Assembly: GCA_026003235.1 (NCBI GenBank)
Contig: BPGW01000005.1
Coordinates: 1 to 64,000 of the forward strand
From: Bacteroidia bacterium
Lineage (GTDB): Bacteria; Bacteroidota; Bacteroidia; SpSt-205
DNA: 64,000 nt
Reading direction: 5' to 3'
A program made the position numbers and the translations under genes. The notes beneath the pieces are model-generated. The model saw nothing but the letters and a program-made list of their open reading frames with translations. It had not been told where the DNA came from and made no database searches. Positions 34,641 to 44,172 of the stretch are shown here, in pieces. The number at the start of each line of letters is the position of its first letter. The first letter of the stretch is position 1.

Positions 34641-35730
34641 ACGCTTTGAGGTTCATAAAAAGGGTTTCCAGGGTGCGAAAGGCTTTTTCTGCATCTACGG
34701 GTTCCATGCGGATAGCCACGGCGTACAAAGGTAAATCCTCCAGCTGCGGCAGGGCGGGGTGACCTATCAGCCGTGCGAGGTCTTTTTCGGTAGTCAGCAG
34801 AAGAAGCTCCTTCAGGTGCATGTGCTTTTTGAGCTTTTCGTAGGTTCTGCGCAGGCGGTAGAGGTCCTTGGCCGTGTAAGGGTGGTGGTCCGGGAAGGTG
34901 AGCATCTCAGGCACATGCAGGGGGAGGGTTTGTAGGGTTTGGTAGAAACTCGCAGGGTGAGCTATGCCGCAGAAAGCCAGGGCGGTTTTGTAGCGTAGCG
35001 CTTCGGGGGAAAGGGGGGGGCGTTCTGGAGAGAGGGAGCGCGCCTCTTTGATGGCATATCGGAAGGGCAGAAGGGGTTTGCGCAGCGCACGAGGCTTAAG
35101 AGAGGAGGGGTTGCTTTTGTGGTTGTAGATGAGGAGGTGGGCTCGCCGGTAGCTTGAGAAAGGCTCGCGAAGTCGTCCTACTGGGAAGACCCCATCGCGC
35201 CAGGGAGGCCTGTCCGCATCCAGCAGGAGAATGTCCAGATCTCGGTGCAGGCGGCGATGTTGAAAGGCATCATCCAGCACCAGCACCTGCAGGTCGGGGT
35301 AGCGCTGAAGGAGAGTTTGGGCGCCGGCGACTCGGTCAGCGCAGACCGCCACGGGCAGCGAAGGGAGGACGGACTTCACCAGGACGGCTTCGTCCCCGAA
35401 GGAGCGGGCGGGTTCAGGCGCCTGTAAGTCCACTTCTTGGTAGCCGCGGGTGGTGCGTCGGTAACCTCGGCTTAGGTACGCGGCACGCAGCCCTTGGGAC
35501 TGGAGCCACTCCAAAAGAAAAAGGGCAAAGGGGGTTTTGCCACTTCCGCCCAGGTTGAGGTTGCCTATGCTTACCACGGCGCAGGGGACGCGATGGACGG
35601 GCAGAAGCTCCCGGTCATAGAGCCAATTGCGTAGCCTCACCACCAGGCCATAGACCAGGGCCAGCGGCAATCCTATCCCCACGCGAAACAAGGCCTTGAC
35701 TTTCTCCCACACTTGCCTTGAGGCCTGCAT
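34618..35730 (-). CDS. lpxK: Tetraacyldisaccharide 4'-kinase
   Basis: A 370-residue inner-membrane kinase that phosphorylates lipid A precursor at position 4'. An N-terminal hydrophobic helix (about 13-30) precedes the P-loop GNLNLGGSGKTPFALFLL. AYLSRGYRR, GDEAVLV and LDDAFQHRRLHRDLDI are LpxK hallmarks. Its presence shows the organism makes lipid A. The ATG at 35730 is taken as start because an upstream in-frame extension would overlap the divergent bioB gene and has no homology. Confidence 0.94.
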   Translation of the reverse strand: MQASRQVWEKVKALFRVGIGLPLALVYGLVVRLRNWLYDRELLPVHRVPCAVVSIGNLNLGGSGKTPFALFLLEWLQSQGLRAAYLSRGYRRTTRGYQEVDLQAPEPARSFGDEAVLVKSVLPSLPVAVCADRVAGAQTLLQRYPDLQVLVLDDAFQHRRLHRDLDILLLDADRPPWRDGVFPVGRLREPFSSYRRAHLLIYNHKSNPSSLKPRALRKPLLPFRYAIKEARSLSPERPPLSPEALRYKTALAFCGIAHPASFYQTLQTLPLHVPEMLTFPDHHPYTAKDLYRLRRTYEKLKKHMHLKELLLLTTEKDLARLIGHPALPQLEDLPLYAVAIRMEPVDAEKAFRTLETLFMNLKAYDHTRSL

Positions 35731-35734
35731 GCAG

Positions 35735-35742
35735 CAAAGTAT
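35735..35742 (-). promoter_or_regulatory. Near-consensus -7 box (ATACTTTG) for lpxK operon
   Basis: The minus strand has ATACTTTG (TA reversed to AT), 4 bases before the lpxK ATG and 1 base from the divergent bioB box. Confidence 0.4.
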
Positions 35743-35743
35743 G

Positions 35744-35751
35744 TAGTTTTG
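35744..35751 (+). promoter_or_regulatory. -7 box (TAGTTTTG) for bioB
   Basis: A perfect TAnnTTTG match, 4 bases before the bioB ATG at 35756. Confidence 0.65.
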
Positions 35752-35755
35752 CTCA

Positions 35756-36736
35756 ATGGAGGCTTTTCCTGTGCGTTCGGATTGGCGGCGAGACGAAGTA
35801 GCGGCCTTATACCGGCGGCCGCTCCTGGAGCTCATCTCGGATGCGGTCGTAGCGCATCGGCAATACCACCGCCCTGGAGAAGTGCAAGCCTGCACGCTCC
35901 TCTCTATTAAGACCGGCGGGTGCCCGGAGGATTGCGCTTATTGCGCCCAATCGGTCCGCTATCAGACGGGGGTGCAGGTGCATCGGCTTCTGGATGTAGA
36001 GGCAGTGGTGGAGGCTGCCCGGCAAGCTAAAGCCGCTGGAGCCACCCGCTTCTGTATGGGGGCTGCCTGGCGGGAAGTGCGTTCCAATCGGGACTTTGAG
36101 CGGGTGCTGACCATGGTGCGAGAAGTGCGTGCCTTGGGGCTGGAAGTCTGCGCTACCCTTGGCATGCTCACCCCCAAGCAGGCCCAAGCGCTCAAAGAAG
36201 CCGGCCTCACAGCTTACAACCACAACCTGGACACTTCCGCTTCCTATTATGGGAAGGTGATCACCACCCGCACCTACGAAGATCGCCTTTGCACGTTGGA
36301 AGCGGCGCGCCAGGCAGGCCTGACCCTGTGTAGTGGGGGCATCTTGGGCCTTGGCGAGTCCGAGGAAGACCGCATAGACCTCCTTCATACGCTGGCCACC
36401 CTTACGCCGCATCCGGAATCCGTGCCCATCAACGCTATCGTACCTATTCCAGGTACGCCCCTTGAGCAGGCCGAGCCGCCTTCGGTATGGGAAATGGTGA
36501 GGGCTATCGCGACCGCTCGCATCTTGATGCCTCGGAGCAAGATTCGCTTAGCCGCTGGCCGGGAGAAGCTCTCCCCTACAGAACAGGCTTTATGCTTCCT
36601 GGCTGGGGCTAACTCCATCTTCCTTGGCGAGAAGCTCCTCACCACCCCTAACGCGCCTCCTTCCGCTGACCAAGCCCTTTTTGACCTGCTCGGCCTACGA
36701 CCGCTTCCTGCCTTTGCTGACACTTTACCGGCTTGA
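35756..36736 (+). CDS. bioB: Biotin synthase
   Basis: A 326-residue radical SAM enzyme that inserts sulfur into dethiobiotin. The SAM cluster ligands C56, C60 and C63 are in [33 protein letters not shown] and the Arg in [12 protein letters not shown] near the [2Fe-2S] cluster are conserved. The length is normal. No other bio genes are in the window. It stands alone at the head of the PorV-like/NHL run. Confidence 0.96.
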   Translation: MEAFPVRSDWRRDEVAALYRRPLLELISDAVVAHRQYHRPGEVQACTLLSIKTGGCPEDCAYCAQSVRYQTGVQVHRLLDVEAVVEAARQAKAAGATRFCMGAAWREVRSNRDFERVLTMVREVRALGLEVCATLGMLTPKQAQALKEAGLTAYNHNLDTSASYYGKVITTRTYEDRLCTLEAARQAGLTLCSGGILGLGESEEDRIDLLHTLATLTPHPESVPINAIVPIPGTPLEQAEPPSVWEMVRAIATARILMPRSKIRLAAGREKLSPTEQALCFLAGANSIFLGEKLLTTPNAPPSADQALFDLLGLRPLPAFADTLPA

Positions 36737-36738
36737 CT

Positions 36739-36746
36739 TAACCTTG
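36739..36746 (+). promoter_or_regulatory. Near-consensus -7 box (TAACCTTG) for PorV-like copy 2
   Basis: One mismatch to TAnnTTTG, 5 bases before the GTG at 36752. Confidence 0.4.
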
Positions 36747-36751
36747 CAGCC

Positions 36752-37738
36752 GTGACGGCTTTCTGGGCCTGGATAGGGTGGCTCCAGCTTCTTCCCAACC
36801 TGGGGGGGCAGCGGGTCGGCCTTTCGGCGCTTTCTTTCCTGCGTATAGACCCTTCTCCGCGTTCGGTGGGGTTAGGAGGGGCCGCCGTGGCCCTGCGCAA
36901 CGACCCTTTTTCCGCCTACTGGAACCCTGGCGCCCTCTCTCGCTTGCCCTATCCAGCCGTGGGTATGAGCCACACCTTCTGGATTGCGGGCCTGGACTAT
37001 TCCTACGTAGCGGTAAGCTTGCCCTACAAAGAAGTGCACCGAATTGGCTTGCAAGCCCAGTTTCTCACCAGCGGCCCCATAGAGCGCCGTACAGAATACC
37101 AATCTACGGGTACGGGGGAGTATTTTACGGCCACTTACTGGGCTGCGGGGCCGGTGTACGCGTATGAATTCAGCGACCGCTTTTCGGCGGGAGCCAGCTT
37201 CAAGCTGGTGCGGGAACAGCTTGATTTTTTCCAGGCTACGACGTGGTTGGTGGATGTAGGTTTTCTCTACCAGACCGACGTGCGGGATTTCCGGTTTGGC
37301 GTGGTGGTGCAGAATTTTGGTCCCAACTCGCGCCTGCGGGTACGGCCCAGTAAGGCCGATCAGGCACCGCAAGCCTCTCTACGGGGGTACCCTCCTCCTA
37401 CGCTGTTTGCGATGGGCGCAGCGCTGCGGGTGTGGCAGCAGGGCCCGCATCGCATAGAGGGAGCCCTCCAGCTCAATCACCCCAACGACAACACCGAGAA
37501 CCTACGCCTGGGTCTTGAGTACAGTTACAACGGCCTTCTTTTCCTCCGGCTCGGCCAGAAACTGGGCCTGGTAGAGCAGTACGTGCCGACAGCGGGCCTT
37601 GGGCTTAGCCGGGGCGTTGGCCGTGGTCGTCTCACCCTCGCTTACGCCGCCGAATGGTTGGGGCGTTTGGGTCTGCAACATCGCATAGGATTCGTATGGC
37701 AAAAAGAAGTCTCCTCATCGCCGCGCTCTTCCTTGTAG
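36752..37738 (+). CDS. PorV/PorQ family outer-membrane protein (copy 2)
   Basis: A 328-residue barrel protein. LLPNLGGQRVGLSALSFLRI, then GLGGAAVAL and YWNPGAL, is the PorV/PorQ N-terminal pattern. The middle and C-terminus alternate as membrane strands (QNFGPNSRLRV, LGLEYSYNGLLFLRLGQK, GRLTLAYAAEWLG). It differs strongly from copy 1, so the two likely have different roles in type IX secretion or barrel functions. The downstream NHL lipoprotein gene overlaps its end by 43 bases. Confidence 0.78.
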   Translation: MTAFWAWIGWLQLLPNLGGQRVGLSALSFLRIDPSPRSVGLGGAAVALRNDPFSAYWNPGALSRLPYPAVGMSHTFWIAGLDYSYVAVSLPYKEVHRIGLQAQFLTSGPIERRTEYQSTGTGEYFTATYWAAGPVYAYEFSDRFSAGASFKLVREQLDFFQATTWLVDVGFLYQTDVRDFRFGVVVQNFGPNSRLRVRPSKADQAPQASLRGYPPPTLFAMGAALRVWQQGPHRIEGALQLNHPNDNTENLRLGLEYSYNGLLFLRLGQKLGLVEQYVPTAGLGLSRGVGRGRLTLAYAAEWLGRLGLQHRIGFVWQKEVSSSPRSSL

Positions 37739-38877
37739 GGTGCGGGGACTTTTTCGGGCGCAAGACAAACCTCGGTTTCGTTGAAGTGCCTCAATACGAT
37801 GCCTCCTTGGTGGCGTATGTGCCTCTTTTGCCCTACTGGGAGGGCTTTGCGGGGCCGGTGGATATCTGCGTAGGCTATGATGAGCTGATCTATGTGGCCG
37901 ACTCCGCGGCAGGAGAGATTGTGTGTCTGGACCAAGCGGGTCGTCGGCTCTCTTCGTACCCTTTGCCTGGGGTGCATGCGGTGGCTCAAGATCGGCGGTT
38001 AGACCTTCTGGCGGCAGCACCTGTAGATACGGTGATTGGGGGGCAGCGGTATCGGCTGGACGCCCTTTTTCGCCTGCGTCTTTCCTCTCCTACGGGGTAT
38101 GGGTTGGCTCACGCCACCGTAGTCAGCCGTCAGGTCCATCCTTTCTACTTCAAGTCTACCTTCTCTCTTTCTGACACGCTGGTGCGCTTCCGGCGAATAG
38201 CGGTGCGGGGAGACAACAGCTATTACGTCACCCGTAACGGCCCGGACAACGACCCCTTGAAGTTTGGCGGGCCCGATGATGGGGTACTGCTTTTTGACAG
38301 CCAAGATCGGTGGCAAGAGGCGGTCATCGTCCAAACCTCCACCGAAGTGCGAACCGATTTCTTTCAAGGGGCTTGGGGGTTAGCGGTTCCTGCCCGCCCC
38401 CCGCAATCCCCTTTAGTCTCGCGCTCGCCGAATTTCTGGGTGGGGCTTACCGCACCCAACCTGGCCCTCAAAGTGCAGGCCATTATCCGTCAGGAAGGGG
38501 AGCAAGGGGGCTTTTACACGGTAAGTACAGCGTGGCAGCAGGGCGATACCAGTGTGGCAGAGGGCTTTCTGGCCACGCCGGGGCGCTTCCTTCGGCCAGA
38601 AGGGCTTGCCCTCACAGGCGGCACCCAGCCGTATTTGCTCGTGGCCGATGCAGGACGGGACTCGGTCTACGTGTTCACGCTCAGTGGGCTGGAAGGCGTC
38701 TACCCACCGGTGGGGAGCGGTCTTCGGCGGCCCGTCAAGGTCTCCTTTGGAGGAACCGGCAGCGGCCCCCTCCAGATGCGTAGGCCTACCGCCCTGGCCC
38801 ATGCTAGACAAATACTTTACATCGTGGATTCAGGTAATCGGCGAATTATGCGATTGCGGCTCACGACAGATTTTTAG
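37696..38877 (+). CDS. NHL-repeat lipoprotein
   Basis: A 393-residue lipoprotein. MAKRSLLIAALFLVGCGDFF holds the lipobox LVGC, with Cys16 as the lipidated residue. After it come NHL-like propeller blades: ELIYVADSAAGEIVCLDQAG, YLLVADAGRDSVYVF and ILYIVDSGNRRIMRLRL. It is probably in the outer or inner membrane leaflet facing the periplasm. ATG 37696 gives a proper lipoprotein signal; a longer start at 37654 would not. Its coupling to PorV-like copy 2 suggests a joint envelope function. Function unknown. Confidence 0.8.
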   Translation: MAKRSLLIAALFLVGCGDFFGRKTNLGFVEVPQYDASLVAYVPLLPYWEGFAGPVDICVGYDELIYVADSAAGEIVCLDQAGRRLSSYPLPGVHAVAQDRRLDLLAAAPVDTVIGGQRYRLDALFRLRLSSPTGYGLAHATVVSRQVHPFYFKSTFSLSDTLVRFRRIAVRGDNSYYVTRNGPDNDPLKFGGPDDGVLLFDSQDRWQEAVIVQTSTEVRTDFFQGAWGLAVPARPPQSPLVSRSPNFWVGLTAPNLALKVQAIIRQEGEQGGFYTVSTAWQQGDTSVAEGFLATPGRFLRPEGLALTGGTQPYLLVADAGRDSVYVFTLSGLEGVYPPVGSGLRRPVKVSFGGTGSGPLQMRRPTALAHARQILYIVDSGNRRIMRLRLTTDF

Positions 38878-38885
38878 TACCTTTG
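38878..38885 (+). promoter_or_regulatory. -7 box (TACCTTTG) for M23 peptidase
   Basis: A perfect match, 25 bases before the ATG at 38911; one of the few units here with a real 5' leader. The last base of the NHL stop lies inside the box region. Confidence 0.55.
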
Positions 38886-38910
38886 CGCGCCAGAACCCAA
38901 ACCTGCGCAG

Positions 38911-39772
38911 ATGAAGATTTTCCCTAACTGGTTTGAGTGGGACGAACGGAGCCTGACTTTTCAGCGCGCTTCTATAGCTTGGCGAGCCTACTGGCGTCAG
39001 TTACCGAGGTGGATAACTTTCCAGGTGTTTGTAGGGCTTGGCCTGATGCTGCTGACGCGAGGGGGGTGGGAGAGGTACTTCATTCGCCAGGCCGAAGCTG
39101 AGCTTCACCGCCTTGAAGAGCAAGAAAAGCAGATTCTGAGCCAGATAACCGCCGCTGAAACCGCCCTGGAGCGCCTTTATGCTCAGGCCCAGCGGCTTTA
39201 CCGGCCTGTACTGGGTTTACCTTCTCTTCCGTCCTCTCACTGGGAAGGTCACACGGGGGGGTGCTCAGCCCAGTCCTTGGGAAAAGCCCTTGTACCGGGC
39301 CCGCCTCGTGCTATCTGAATACCAAAACCTAAAAACCCTCTTCCAGGAGCGATGGGCTTACTTGGAGCGGCTGCCTTGCATAGCTCCGCTGGCAGGAGCT
39401 ATCGTGAGTGGGTTCGGGTTCCGGCGCGATCCTTTCCATGGTCACTGGCAGATGCACACGGGGATAGACATTTCGGGGCCTTACGGAGCGCCTGTACGAG
39501 CCACAGCGGGGGGCTATGTGCGATTTGCCGGATGGGATGGAGGAGGATATGGCCTTCAGGTGGAAGTAGACCACCTAAACGGCCTGGTCACCAAATACGC
39601 TCACCTCTCGCGTCTGGCTGTACAGGTAGGGGATACCGTCCGGCGAGGCCAAGTGGTGGGCTATGTAGGGTCTACGGGCTATTCGGTCGCACCCCACCTG
39701 CATTATGAAGTCATAGAGCGAGGCCTCAAGGTCGATCCCCGGAAATACTTATTTTTGCCCGATGTACGCTAA
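38911..39772 (+). CDS. M23 family metallopeptidase, membrane-anchored (frameshifted)
   Basis: Frame one (38911-39318) gives a membrane helix near 38-54 (FQVFVGLGLMLL) and a coiled coil (RQAEAELHRLEEQEKQIL). Frame two (to 39772) gives the LytM/M23 domain: FGFRRDPFHG, HTGIDISGPYGAPV with the first zinc His and Asp, and HLHYEVI with the last zinc His. The break is at seven Gs, 39255-39261; six Gs would fuse the frames. The enzyme cuts peptidoglycan cross-links or activates amidases in the periplasm. All zinc ligands are present. It overlaps the ssb start by 11 bases. Confidence 0.8.
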
Positions 39773-40178
39773 ACTCATACTGGTAGGACGGCTCGGCCGA
39801 GATGCAGAACTGCGAAGTGTCGCAAACGGGCAGGTCATTCGTTTCAGCGTGCCCCACTCTATCCGGACTTCTACAGGAGAGGAGCGTACGCTGTGGGTAG
39901 ATTGTAGCTATTGGCGGGGGACGGGCGAGAGCGTGGAAGTCCAAAAGTACCTCAAAAAAGGAGCGATTGTCCTGGTGGAGGGGCTTCCCTCTGTGCGGCT
40001 CTTCACGCGTCAGGACAATACCCCTGGCGCTGCGTTAGAGTGTCGCGTCGTTAACCTGCGCATTTTGGTATACGCACCCACGGAAGCTGTGGCCACGCCC
40101 GAGGAGGTTTCTCCGCCGCCCGTAGAAGAACCCCTTGAACCGCCTCCCCTGCCTGATTCGGGTGATTTGCCCTTTTAG
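39762..40178 (+). CDS. ssb: Single-stranded DNA-binding protein
   Basis: A 138-residue OB-fold protein: KLILVGRLGRDAELR, WVDCSYWRGTGESVE, YLKKGAIVLVEGLPSVR. A proline- and glutamate-rich linker follows, then the acidic tip DSGDLPF that recruits repair and replication partners. It is slightly divergent from classical SSB, so it could be a second SSB paralogue. The last base of its TAG is the first base of the tilS GTG. Confidence 0.9.
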   Translation: MYAKLILVGRLGRDAELRSVANGQVIRFSVPHSIRTSTGEERTLWVDCSYWRGTGESVEVQKYLKKGAIVLVEGLPSVRLFTRQDNTPGAALECRVVNLRILVYAPTEAVATPEEVSPPPVEEPLEPPPLPDSGDLPF

Positions 40179-41509
40179 TGGGGGAGGTGCCTCCCTTCTT
40201 GCGGCGGGTAGCCTCTTTCTTGCAGCGGTACCTTAAGCCGGGAGAACCCCTGCTTGTAGCTTTTAGTGGGGGGCCAGATTCGGTGGGGTTGGTTGCTTGC
40301 TTGCAAGAACTGGGCTATCCCTTCGCCTTGGCGTATGTCAACTACCATCTGCGTGGGGCTGAGTCCCTGGAAGAGGAAGCCTGGGTGCGTGCCTTTGCGG
40401 AAAAGCATGCTCTACCGCTCTACGTGCGCTCCCTTGCCCCTGAAGACCTCCAAGGTCCAGGCGGTCGTCAGGCCCAAGCCCGCCGTCTGCGCTATGCTTG
40501 GATGGAAAGGCTCCTGCAGGATCAAGGCCTGGCTTGGGGTGCTACTGCGCACACCTGGGACGACCAAGTGGAAACGCTATTGTATCGTCTCGTGCGGGGC
40601 GCCGGCCCTGGGATATGGGAAGGGATTCCCGCTCGGCGGGGACCGTGGCTGCGGCCGCTCTTACAGGTGCGACGCGCCGAGCTCCTGGCTTTCCTCCGAG
40701 AAAAAGGCCTCTCCTACCGCTTGGACTCTTCTAACTACACGCCGCTCTACCTGCGCAACCAGGTGCGTTGGTGGGTGCTGCCGGCCTTGTATCGCCTGAA
40801 CCCCTCGCTATCGGCCTTGCTGCAAGAGAAGTGGCGCCTGTACCAGAAGCAGCGTCGGCGGCTGGAAGCCCTTTATGACCGGTGGGCAGCGCGGACCTTC
40901 CAGCCGCAGCCTTATGGCGTTCTACTGGGGCGAAAGCTACCTTGGGATGCCTTCTGGGTCCTCGCAAAAAAGCGATGGCGTCTCTCTCGTGCCGAGATAC
41001 AGGCGGTGTGGCGCCTTTGGCACCAAGGTACGGTAGGCGCTGCGAGGGCAGCGCAGGAATATCAGTTTGTGCGGGTGCCCCACGGGCTCCAGGTGGGGCG
41101 AGCTGAGTTTTGGGAGCCGGCCTGGGAACCCCTACGCCTCCTTCCGGAGCCGCTTCGGTGCGAGTGGGGGCTTTGGCGCATAGAAGTAGGGGTTAGCTCA
41201 GCCCTTCCTGAAGAGGCCCTGGTATGGGACAGGGAGCGCCTCGCTTTTCCCCTCTCTCTGCGTTTGTGGAAGCAAGGCGACAAAATAGCACCAGCCGGCC
41301 TTGGCGGCCATCACAAGCGGCTTAGCGACGTTTGGCCCGAAGTAGGCTTGTACGGCTTTGCGCGGCGGCATGCTTTTGTGGTGGAAGATGCCACGGGCCG
41401 TATCGTGGGAGCGGCTGGCTACCGAGTGGCAGAAGGCGCCGCCCCAGGGCCCCATACTCAAACTTTTTTTTACCTTCGAGCACAGTATGGGCAGTCTCCG
41501 CCTCCGTAA
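40178..41509 (+). CDS. tilS: tRNA(Ile)-lysidine synthetase
   Basis: A 443-residue ATP-dependent enzyme that adds lysine to C34 of tRNA-Ile2. The PP-loop SGGPDS is at 30-35, YVNYHLRG follows, and ATAHTWDDQVETLLYRLVRG is the second conserved block. A C-terminal TilS substrate-binding domain has LWKQGDKIAPAGLGGHHKRL. The GTG start forms a one-base TAGTG overlap with ssb, indicating coupling. ppk1 begins inside its 3' end. Confidence 0.93.
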   Translation: MGEVPPFLRRVASFLQRYLKPGEPLLVAFSGGPDSVGLVACLQELGYPFALAYVNYHLRGAESLEEEAWVRAFAEKHALPLYVRSLAPEDLQGPGGRQAQARRLRYAWMERLLQDQGLAWGATAHTWDDQVETLLYRLVRGAGPGIWEGIPARRGPWLRPLLQVRRAELLAFLREKGLSYRLDSSNYTPLYLRNQVRWWVLPALYRLNPSLSALLQEKWRLYQKQRRRLEALYDRWAARTFQPQPYGVLLGRKLPWDAFWVLAKKRWRLSRAEIQAVWRLWHQGTVGAARAAQEYQFVRVPHGLQVGRAEFWEPAWEPLRLLPEPLRCEWGLWRIEVGVSSALPEEALVWDRERLAFPLSLRLWKQGDKIAPAGLGGHHKRLSDVWPEVGLYGFARRHAFVVEDATGRIVGAAGYRVAEGAAPGPHTQTFFYLRAQYGQSPPP

Positions 41510-43571
41510 CGGTCTACGCCCCTCCGAACTGAATCGCTCTACGTGGTTCCTGAACCGGGAACTCAGCTGGCTGGAATTTAATGCCCGCGTGCTGGAGGAA
41601 AGCTTGCATGAGGTGCATCCTCTCCTCAGTCGGCTGCGGTTTTTGGCGATCTTTTACAGCAACCTGGATGAGTTTTTTATGATTCGGGTGGCGGGGATCA
41701 AGGAGCAGATTCGGGCGGGGGTGCGTGAGCGGGGGCCTGATGGCTTGACACCTAAACAGACCCTCCAGCGTATCCAGGAGCGGGTGCGTCAGCTTCTCAA
41801 ACGAGCCCAGGAAATCTACAACCAGCTTATTCCGGCCTTAGAGGAGTGCGATATCTATTTGTACCAGGGGCGCCGCCTGGCGCGGTTGTCTCGGGACCTC
41901 TTAGAGGGATACTTCCAAGAGCAGGTTTTTCCGCTTCTTACCCCGCTGGCGATTGACTCAGCACATCCGGTTCCTCTCCTACGGGGGCTGGAGCTAATTA
42001 TGTGGGTGGAACTGCGGGATGGGGCTGCCTTGGTGCCTATTCCCCAAGTGCTTCCCCGGTTCGTGCCCTTTCATTCTGCACAGCGGTACCTCTTTGTGCC
42101 TATTGAGGCGCTTATTGGCCTCTTTTTGGAAGAGCTTTTTCCGGGGCGCAAAGTCCAAGGCTACCATCTTTTCCGCCTCACCCGCGACGCCGACATTGAA
42201 ATCTCCGAAGCCGAAGCCGATGACCTGCTGGAACTGGTAGAGCGGGAACTGCGTCGTAGAAAACTGGGGGCTGTGGTGCGGATGGAAGCTTCGGCGTCCT
42301 TGCCAGTAGAAGCTCGCCGCTTCCTCCAAGAAGAGTTGTCCTTCGGCCCGGAAGACATCTACGAAGTAGAAGGCCTCTTAGGGCTGGAACGGCTCTGGGA
42401 CCTCTTGTATCAGGTGGATGAACCGACCCTATTAGATCGCCCCTTTGTGCCCGCCGTGCCGGCTATCTTGCAGAATAAAGCCAATATCTTTGAAGCTATC
42501 GCGCAGCAAGACTTGCTTTTGCATCATCCTTATGATAGTTTCACACCGGTGGTGGAGTTTATCCAGGCTGCGGCCCGAGATCCTCAAGTGCTGGCTATCA
42601 AGCAAACGCTGTACCGAACCACCGGAGAAAAATCCCTTATTGTGCAGGCCTTGCGAGAAGCCGTCGATCGAGGTAAGCAGGTGACCGTCCTCATTGAGCT
42701 CAAGGCCCGCTTTGATGAAGAGACAAATATCTATTGGGCCAAAGAACTGGAGAATGCCGGTGCCAATGTAGTATACGGCATGGTAGGGCTCAAGATTCAC
42801 TGCAAAGGATCCCTTGTGGTGCGCCGAGAGGGGTCCGCCTTGCACTTGTATGCGCACCTCAGCACCGGCAACTACAACGAAAAAACCGCCCAAGTGTACA
42901 CCGATTTGGGGCTTCTCACGGCGGATCCTGAGCTTACGCGGGACTTAGCCGAGCTTTTCAACTACCTCACCGGCAATTCAGGTCAGCATACGTGGCGCCG
43001 GATTGCCGTGGCGCCCGAAAACCTCCGCGAGACTTTCCTGGCTGAGATCCAGCGCTGCATTGACGAGCATACCGCCGAGCAGCCCAGCCGTATCGTTCTC
43101 GTCCTCAATGCGCTGGTAGATCCGGTGATGATTCGGGCTTTGTATCGGGCTTCTATGGCGGGCGTTAAGATAGATTTGGTGGTGCGGGGCATTTGTTGTT
43201 TGGTGCCGGGCGCAGCCGTAAGTCCTACCATTCGGGTGCATAGCCTCATTGGGCGCTTCTTGGAGCATAGTCGCTTATATATATTCCAGAGTGGGGGCCA
43301 AACCCGCGTCTGGTCCGGAAGCGCCGACTGGATGCCCCGCAACCTGGATCGGCGAGTAGAGGTGGCTTATCCCCTTCGCAGCCCAGCCCTTATCCAAGAG
43401 GCCCTTACCATAGCGGAAACCCTGTTAGCCGATACTACCCACACCTGGGTCTTGCAGCCTGATGGCACCTATCGTCGCCGTGTCGAAGTAGAGCCGGATG
43501 CCCCAGCCTTCTCGGCCCAGCAGGAGTTTTTGCGCAGGCGAAATCTCCTTTGCTCCACAGACTATGAGTGA
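41487..43571 (+). CDS. ppk1: Polyphosphate kinase 1
   Basis: A 694-residue enzyme making polyphosphate from ATP. LNRELSWLEFNARVLEE, FYSNLDEFFMIRVAG, KQTLYRTTGEKSLIV, the phospho-His region HLYAHLSTGNYNEKTAQVYTD and GSADWMPRNLDRRVEVAYP are all PPK1 landmarks. The start at ATG 41487 agrees with the family N-terminus and overlaps tilS by 23 bases. It is coupled to queE by an 8-base overlap. Confidence 0.96.
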   Translation: MGSLRLRNGLRPSELNRSTWFLNRELSWLEFNARVLEESLHEVHPLLSRLRFLAIFYSNLDEFFMIRVAGIKEQIRAGVRERGPDGLTPKQTLQRIQERVRQLLKRAQEIYNQLIPALEECDIYLYQGRRLARLSRDLLEGYFQEQVFPLLTPLAIDSAHPVPLLRGLELIMWVELRDGAALVPIPQVLPRFVPFHSAQRYLFVPIEALIGLFLEELFPGRKVQGYHLFRLTRDADIEISEAEADDLLELVERELRRRKLGAVVRMEASASLPVEARRFLQEELSFGPEDIYEVEGLLGLERLWDLLYQVDEPTLLDRPFVPAVPAILQNKANIFEAIAQQDLLLHHPYDSFTPVVEFIQAAARDPQVLAIKQTLYRTTGEKSLIVQALREAVDRGKQVTVLIELKARFDEETNIYWAKELENAGANVVYGMVGLKIHCKGSLVVRREGSALHLYAHLSTGNYNEKTAQVYTDLGLLTADPELTRDLAELFNYLTGNSGQHTWRRIAVAPENLRETFLAEIQRCIDEHTAEQPSRIVLVLNALVDPVMIRALYRASMAGVKIDLVVRGICCLVPGAAVSPTIRVHSLIGRFLEHSRLYIFQSGGQTRVWSGSADWMPRNLDRRVEVAYPLRSPALIQEALTIAETLLADTTHTWVLQPDGTYRRRVEVEPDAPAFSAQQEFLRRRNLLCSTDYE

Positions 43572-44172
43572 GATGCGCTACCCGCTCGTGGAATCGTTTT
43601 ATACCCTCCAGGGAGAAGGCTTCTGGGCGGGGCAGCCGGCGTATTTCTTGCGGTTAGGGGGGTGTGACGTAGGATGTTCTTGGTGCGATACCCAACATAG
43701 TTGGCCTCTACAAGGATGGCCCTTGTATACCGCCCAGGAGCTTCTTTCGTGCGTAGCCGCCACCCCTGCCCGCCATGTGGTCATTACGGGAGGGGAACCT
43801 ACCCTACATCCCCTCGGCGAGCTAATCCAAACCTTACAGGCGGCGGGGTATTTTGTGCAGCTTGAGACTTCGGGGGCTTACCCTTTGCCTGAGCTGTGTC
43901 CGGACTGGGTGACTTTTTCTCCTAAGCGCTTCAAGCCTCCCGAGCCTCTCTATTATGAGCGCGCCAACGAACTCAAAGTCGTGATCCATGCGCCCAGCGA
44001 CCTGAAGTGGGCTGAAGAGCAGCGCAAGCGGTGCCGCCCCAGCATACCAGCTTTTCTACAGCCCGATTTTTACCGCCAAGACCAAGCGCTGGAATGGATC
44101 CTGGAGCACATCAAAGCGCATCCGTGGTGGCGCCTGAGTTTACAGTGGCACCGGTATCTCAATCTACCATGA
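43564..44172 (+). CDS. queE: 7-carboxy-7-deazaguanine synthase
   Basis: A 202-residue radical SAM enzyme of queuosine (7-deazaguanine) synthesis. SFYTLQGEGFWAGQPAYFLR precedes the cluster motif C34-x3-C38-x2-C41 (GGCDVGCSWCDTQ). VVITGGEPTLHP and QLETSGAYPLP are family blocks. The ATG at 43564 fits the conserved N-terminus. Its stop overlaps the porE-like ATG (ATGA). The other queuosine genes are not in the window. Confidence 0.94.
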   Translation: MSEMRYPLVESFYTLQGEGFWAGQPAYFLRLGGCDVGCSWCDTQHSWPLQGWPLYTAQELLSCVAATPARHVVITGGEPTLHPLGELIQTLQAAGYFVQLETSGAYPLPELCPDWVTFSPKRFKPPEPLYYERANELKVVIHAPSDLKWAEEQRKRCRPSIPAFLQPDFYRQDQALEWILEHIKAHPWWRLSLQWHRYLNLP